A program made the translations under genes and the position numbers. Below the pieces are notes generated by a model. The model saw nothing but the letters and a program-made list of their open reading frames with translations. It searched no databases and was not told where the DNA came from. 21,614 nucleotides of DNA from CAZLMW01 sp964560875 (lineage in GTDB: Bacteria; Myxococcota_A; UBA9042): contig CAZLMW010000130.1 of assembly GCA_964560875.1 (NCBI GenBank), forward strand, positions 1 through 21,614, written 5' to 3'. Of the stretch, positions 17,983 to 21,614 are shown one piece after another (the stretch's first letter is position 1; each line of letters begins with the position of its first letter).

Positions 17983-18433
17983 ATGTGGGCTGCTCCAGGG
18001 GCTGCAAGCTCGTTTTCGTGGGGCGTTTCGAGATCGTCCGAATCGGACGCGGCGGCCGGCTCATCGCGATCGCCTGTGCGGCGATCTGAATCGGCCTGGT
18101 TTTTCTCGTCAACGCGCCCAGTTTCGGGTCTAAGTTCTTGTTTTGATTCGCTTCACGTGGTTGTCACCAGCGGTCAAGAGACCGAGCTTTCCCATCGCGC
18201 GCCGTGGCGTGCACTTCGCGCGTTACCTGCCGCGTGATGCAGCAAGTTGAAAAAGCTGGTGATTTGCGACGGCCCGGGTGACCAGGACGGCGCGACCCCG
18301 CAAGCGCGCAGGGGGACACCGCCGGGTGGATCGCTGCGACTACCGCTTAGCGGCAATAGCAGCGCCCGGAAGTGCTCCGCTCGACAAAGGCAAGTCAGCT
18401 GGTCGGCCAAATTGCCCGCGCTGTGAGGGCGTA
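17983..18433 (-). promoter_or_regulatory. Long structured 5' leader of nrdA (no gene seen)
   Basis: About 450 bases between the proposed transcription start and the nrdA ATG, with no convincing reading frame. Clear hairpins on the minus strand: a nested stem at 18322-18369; a GC-rich stem at 18288-18324 that shares three bases with it; CTGGT/ACCAG flanking about 18256-18285; a perfect 7-base-pair stem with five-base loop at 18068-18086; and a perfect 6-base-pair stem with AAT-type triloop at 18035-18049. The architecture suggests a regulatory leader. I could not match it to cobalamin or any other riboswitch consensus. Confidence 0.5.
18322..18369. promoter_or_regulatory. Nested three-helix stem-loop in the nrdA leader
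   Basis: Read on the plus strand: CCGGG (18322-18326) pairs with CCCGG (18365-18369); CGCTGC (18332-18337) with GCAGCG (18359-18364); CCGC (18343-18346) with GCGG (18350-18353), closing a TTA loop. Between the last two is a symmetrical 5-by-5 internal loop (GACTA/CAATA), and a one-sided five-base bulge (TGGAT) separates the first two. Fifteen pairs in 48 bases is well above chance for an unselected spacer. Confidence 0.55.
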
Positions 18434-18435
18434 CT

Positions 18436-18483
18436 CCACGAGATATCGAGGTGACGGATCCGTGTCAACACCATATCTAGTGT
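18436..18483 (-). promoter_or_regulatory. Tandem NrdR boxes upstream of nrdA
   Basis: ACACCATATCTAGTGT at 18468-18483 matches 14 of 16 positions of the NrdR consensus (acaCwAtATaTwGtgt). A second, weaker site at 18436-18451 (CCACGAGATATCGAGG) matches 10 of 16 including the core CxxAxATxTxG pattern. They start exactly 32 bases apart, three helical turns, as known for NrdR pairs that repress ribonucleotide reductase genes when dATP is high. They flank and overlap the promoter described at 18440-18468. Confidence 0.8.
18440..18468 (-). promoter_or_regulatory. nrdA operon promoter (-35/-10)
   Basis: Minus strand TTGACA (18463-18468, perfect -35) is separated by 17 bases from TATCTC (18440-18445), a moderate -10. 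One NrdR box abuts the -35 and the other covers the -10, the expected repressor geometry. Predicted transcription start is near 18433. Confidence 0.65.
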
Positions 18484-18758
18484 ACGAAGCGTCGCAGTCG
18501 CGCGTTCTTGACCAAGGGTGTTGGACTGCGCCTCGCAACTGCGCGAAACCTCGTAATCGGATCGCAGTGATCGGTTTGGACATGTTGACCTACGCTGCGT
18601 AGCGGCGTGATCACCGCTGATCAAGAACTCGCGGTTTCCGGGAAGTGGGGCGCTAACTGCTCAATACCAAAGCGCAAATGCTAACAGTTGGATATTGTTA
18701 TGCTTTTCTTGGTGTCGGTTTACCGATAATTCGCAACCGCGGGGAATCCAGTAGTTTT
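18484..18758. other. Intergenic region between the NrdR promoter and the antiporter gene
   Basis: No gene seen. It holds several small palindromes: TACGCTGCGTA (18591-18601), GTGATCAC (18607-18614), TAACA/TGTTA arms at 18682-18700 and TCGG-TTTA-CCGA (18715-18726). Bases 18661-18730 are A/T-rich (26 of 70 G or C by my count), unlike the rest of the window. The palindrome just downstream of the antiporter gene could help end its transcript, but no T-run follows. Confidence 0.5.
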
Positions 18759-20399
18759 CTACGCCACGGGCGCTTTTTTGCGACCGAAGACGAACACCAC
18801 TGTCGTCAGCGCGATGCTCGCCGGGAGCCACGCGGTCCACGCCGGCACCTCGAGCCAGGCGGTTGCCACATATCCAAAGATCGCCGCCGCCAGCATGACG
18901 GTCAGCGCATACGGCAGCTGCGTGATGACGTGTTCATCGTGGGCACATCCGCTTGCGGCTGAGCTCATTACCGTCGTGTCCGAGATCGGAGAACAGTGGT
19001 CGCCGAAGATCGCGCCATCGAGCACCGCGGCGCTGGCCCCGAGCAGGAAGATGCCGTCCGGACCCGGAGCTGCTGCTCCCAGCGGCACAACGATGGGCAG
19101 AAGGATGCCCATGGTGGCCCACGACGAACCGGTCATGAACGCGACGAGGGCCGCCACGAAGAAGCACGCCACGGGCATCCACATGCCGGAGATCCCGCCG
19201 AGCATCGCCGCGAGATAGCTCGGTGTGCCCGCGGCGTCGCACACGGCCCTCATGGCCATGGCGCAGACGAGGATCACGAGAACGGGCGCGGTAACGGCGA
19301 TGCCGTGCCCGAATGCGACGAGCGCGTCCTTCAGGGACAGCGCCCCACGTCCGACCGCCAGGAGCACGGCGCTCAACGCTCCCAACCCGCCCGCGGCTGC
19401 CAGGACCTTGAGACCTGACGCGTCGGCGCCGGCCAGGAACCGGTCGAGGAGGGAGCCGCCCTTGTCCCAGCCGAGCACAGTGTCCAGGCCAAGGACCGCT
19501 ACCAACACCATCAGCACCGGACCCATCGCGTGCAGCCAGTGGCCGTCACGGCGCTCAGTCTCATCGGCGTCCACGATCGGTTTTGCGCGCAACTCGGCGG
19601 CTCGCATCGGTCCATAGTCGCGGCCGGACCACGCGATCAGGCCGGCGAAAACGATCGTCAGGATGCAATAGAAGCGATACGGAAGGAGGGCGAGGAAGAC
19701 GCCGTAACCAGCCTCGGCGATTCCGGCGAAGGCTTCGATCCGGTCCTGCAGCAGTCCGACTTCGAAGCCAACCCAGGTCGAGACGATGGCGACGCCGGCG
19801 ACCGATGCCGAAGTTGCGTCGACCAGGTAGGCGAGCTTGGCCCGGCTGACTCCCGTGCGGTCGGCGAGCGGTCGGATGCTGCTGCCGACAACCAGCGAGT
19901 TGGCGTAGTCGTCGAAGAAGATGGCGAGGCCGAGCACATAAGCAGAGAGCCGCGTGCGACGAGCGGGCGTTTCGGCGTCTGAGCTGCCGGAGCCGGCGAT
20001 TCGGCGTGCGAGATCTGCGAACCCGCCGCCGACGATGGCCACGTGCACCATGCCGAGCATCGTCGCGGTGAACACGAGGATCATCAGGTTGTCGAAGTCG
20101 CTGACGGTGGGCCAGAACACGTCCTTTGCTGCCGACGCGAGCCCGGCCACGGGGCCGTGCAAGGCGATCGACCCGAACACAACGGCGAGGAACAGGCCGA
20201 GGGCGGGGCGCCGCAAGACAAGAACGAACGCGACGGCGAGCAGTGGCCCGACAAGTGACAGCGGCCCGGCGGTTGCGCCGTTCTTGAGCGCCACGGGTTC
20301 GGGACCCACGGCAGCGAACAAACCGAGCGCGCCGGCTACAGCGACGGCAGCGATCAGCAGGCGACGAGCAACGACCCTCAGAGATAACGAGTCGGACAC
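18759..20399 (-). CDS. NhaC-type Na+/H+ antiporter family membrane protein
   Basis: Polytopic inner-membrane transporter, 546 residues with about 11-13 hydrophobic segments. Typical family marks are FFDDYANSLVVGS (161-173), ADRTGVSRAKLAYLVDATSA, TGSSWATMGILLPIV and GDHCSPISDTTVMSSAASGC followed by HVITQLPYA (466-498). These place it in the NhaC/YuiF-like antiporter group, where members exchange sodium for protons or move organic acids or amino acids. Substrate cannot be told from sequence alone. Start is GTG at 20397-20399, only three bases after the stop of the peptidase gene, with a weak ribosome site, so translation is probably coupled. The product tail is short and basic (GRKK). Confidence 0.84.
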   Translation of the reverse strand: MSDSLSLRVVARRLLIAAVAVAGALGLFAAVGPEPVALKNGATAGPLSLVGPLLAVAFVLVLRRPALGLFLAVVFGSIALHGPVAGLASAAKDVFWPTVSDFDNLMILVFTATMLGMVHVAIVGGGFADLARRIAGSGSSDAETPARRTRLSAYVLGLAIFFDDYANSLVVGSSIRPLADRTGVSRAKLAYLVDATSASVAGVAIVSTWVGFEVGLLQDRIEAFAGIAEAGYGVFLALLPYRFYCILTIVFAGLIAWSGRDYGPMRAAELRAKPIVDADETERRDGHWLHAMGPVLMVLVAVLGLDTVLGWDKGGSLLDRFLAGADASGLKVLAAAGGLGALSAVLLAVGRGALSLKDALVAFGHGIAVTAPVLVILVCAMAMRAVCDAAGTPSYLAAMLGGISGMWMPVACFFVAALVAFMTGSSWATMGILLPIVVPLGAAAPGPDGIFLLGASAAVLDGAIFGDHCSPISDTTVMSSAASGCAHDEHVITQLPYALTVMLAAAIFGYVATAWLEVPAWTAWLPASIALTTVVFVFGRKKAPVA

Positions 20400-20402
20400 G
20401 CG

Positions 20403-21614
20403 CTAGGCCGCCCGCAGGCCGCAGTGGCGCAGCAAGGCTTCGGTGCTCGGCTCGCGACCGCGAAACGCCTTGAACACGGCGAGGGGATGTTCCGCTCCGC
20501 CGCGGGCCAACACTGTGTCGCGGAAACGGCGCCCGACTTCGGCTACCGCTGACTCGTCATCGAGCCCCGCTTCTTCGAACGCGGCGAATGCATCGGCGCT
20601 CAGCACTTCGGCCCACTTGTAGCTGTAGTACCCGGCAGCGTAACCGCCCGCGAATATATGCAGGAAGCCACAGAGAAAGCGGTCCTCGGCGAGCATCGGC
20701 AGCACAGACGTCCGCTTCACGACGTCGGCCTGGACGTCGAACACGGTGCGATCACCGCCCGGCACGAAGCCATGGTGGATCCCGATGTCGGTGAGACCGA
20801 ACGTCAGCTGGCGCAACATGCCGCTCGCTGCCCGGAAGGTGCGTGCCGCGTTGAGCTTGCCGAAGATCTCGTCGGGCAACGCCTCGCCCGTCTGCCAATG
20901 GCCGCTGATCGCGTCGAACGTCGGGCGGTCATAGCACCAGTTTTCCATGAACTGGCTGGGCAGCTCGACGGCGTCCCATTCGATATTCCGAATGCCGCTT
21001 GCGTGGCCGTCGTCGACGCGGGTGAGCATGTGTTGCAGGCCGTGACCGAACTCGTGAAAGAGCGTCTCGACCTCGCGGAACGTCATCAGGGATGGCTGAT
21101 CTTCGACCGGCGGCGTGCCGTTGCAGACCAGGTACGCTACGGGTAGCCGCAGTGTCTCGAACGCCGCGCTGCGTCCCACACAATCGTCCATCCACGCGCC
21201 GCCGCGTTTTTCGGCTGGCCGGCTGTACGGATCGAGGTAGAAGGCGGCGGTTTGCGCGCCGGACTCGTCGACAATCCGGAAGAACCGAACATCCTCGTGC
21301 CAGGTAGGTGCGTCGCCGTCCGCCGCCTCGATCGTCACGGCAAACAGGCGCTTGGCCAGCGCGAACAGGCCTTCGAGCACACGGGGTAGCGGGAAATAGG
21401 GGCGCAAAGCCTCGGCGTCGACGTCGTAGCGATCTTCACGGAGCCGCTCCGACCAAAAACCGACGTCCCAGTGCTTGAGCCCATCGGCATCGACCGCGCC
21501 GAATTCCGGATGTTCTGCGGCGAACGCGTTGAGCCCGTCAAACTCGCGCTTGCCGGCCTCGGAGCTGGCTGCCAGGAGCTCTTCGAGGAGGTCTTGAACG
21601 CGGTCGACGGCGCC
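20403..21614 (-). CDS. M3-family zinc metallopeptidase, oligopeptidase A-like (partial, N-terminus off window)
   Basis: Cytoplasmic zinc peptidase that trims short peptides. 403 residues are visible up to the window edge, out of about 680 in the family, so roughly the N-terminal 40 per cent is missing. Visible marks: YSERLRE-like WSERLREDRYDVDAEALR, then RPYFPLPRVLEGLF, the zinc motif HEFGH (21042-21056), the third ligand region EWDAVELPSQFMENW, and the C-terminal GYAAGYYSYKWAEV. This is the M3A group (PrlC/OpdA, also dipeptidyl carboxypeptidase Dcp); the signature segments fit PrlC best, but the missing half prevents a firm choice. It is the upstream partner of the antiporter gene, with which it is almost contiguous. 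Confidence 0.9.
   Translation of the reverse strand, partial: GAVDRVQDLLEELLAASSEAGKREFDGLNAFAAEHPEFGAVDADGLKHWDVGFWSERLREDRYDVDAEALRPYFPLPRVLEGLFALAKRLFAVTIEAADGDAPTWHEDVRFFRIVDESGAQTAAFYLDPYSRPAEKRGGAWMDDCVGRSAAFETLRLPVAYLVCNGTPPVEDQPSLMTFREVETLFHEFGHGLQHMLTRVDDGHASGIRNIEWDAVELPSQFMENWCYDRPTFDAISGHWQTGEALPDEIFGKLNAARTFRAASGMLRQLTFGLTDIGIHHGFVPGGDRTVFDVQADVVKRTSVLPMLAEDRFLCGFLHIFAGGYAAGYYSYKWAEVLSADAFAAFEEAGLDDESAVAEVGRRFRDTVLARGGAEHPLAVFKAFRGREPSTEALLRHCGLRAA

Noticed and set aside
18174..18410. 78-codon minus-strand frame in the nrdA leader
   Set aside because: It needs a TTG start with no ribosome site and overlaps the hairpins; no recognisable protein features.
18181..18433. Cobalamin riboswitch in the nrdA leader
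   Set aside because: Fragments such as GCCACGG with a nearby TGGGAAAGC look suggestive, but the 3' B12 box and the upstream core segments are missing in the right order.

Overview
The window is GC-rich, densely coding bacterial chromosome. Codon use, an N-terminal CPxC-motif Ser/Thr kinase with a very long disordered tail, lipoproteins full of Ala/Lys/Pro, a pilin-like protein and TPR-type envelope proteins all fit a myxobacterium-like organism (Myxococcota, formerly Deltaproteobacteria). That placement is inference from style and gene content; no rRNA or marker gene is present to fix it. I see no insertion sequence, phage gene, CRISPR array, rRNA or tRNA.

Layout. Bases 1-3855 (-) carry a Ser/Thr protein kinase whose C-terminal end lies outside the window. 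Bases 3997-9895 (-) are a tight four-gene operon, read in the order MDR reductase (Ccr-like), CitE-like CoA-ester lyase, methylsuccinyl-CoA dehydrogenase, ethylmalonyl-CoA mutase. This is the core of the ethylmalonyl-CoA pathway for acetyl-CoA assimilation, although the reductase is clearly divergent from textbook Ccr. A 252-base divergent promoter region separates it from two plus-strand genes (10148-12373): a lipoprotein built from four copies of one Cys-paired domain, and a pilin-like membrane-anchored protein. Converging on these from the right is a minus-strand operon: nrdA, nrdB, a signal-peptide/TPR-like/C-terminal-anchor protein, and a TPR-like lipoprotein (17982 down to 12403). Upstream of nrdA lies a roughly 450-base leader with several strong hairpins, and above it a promoter overlapped by two NrdR-type boxes spaced exactly 32 bases apart. 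Finally an NhaC-type antiporter and the catalytic half of an M3 (oligopeptidase A-like) metallopeptidase form another minus-strand pair (21614 down to 18759).

How it works together. The operon at 3997-9895 would convert C4 acyl-CoA to ethylmalonyl-CoA, then methylsuccinyl-CoA and mesaconyl-CoA, with the lyase cleaving beta-methylmalyl-CoA and/or malyl-CoA. Epimerase and mesaconyl-CoA hydratase are not in the window. The nrd operon makes deoxyribonucleotides and seems to be governed by NrdR, with the two envelope genes riding on the same transcript. The most unusual items are the divergent Ccr-like reductase, the triplicated RRVS-containing motif in the kinase tail, the four-domain Cys-paired lipoprotein with its pilin-like partner, and the long structured leader below the NrdR boxes.
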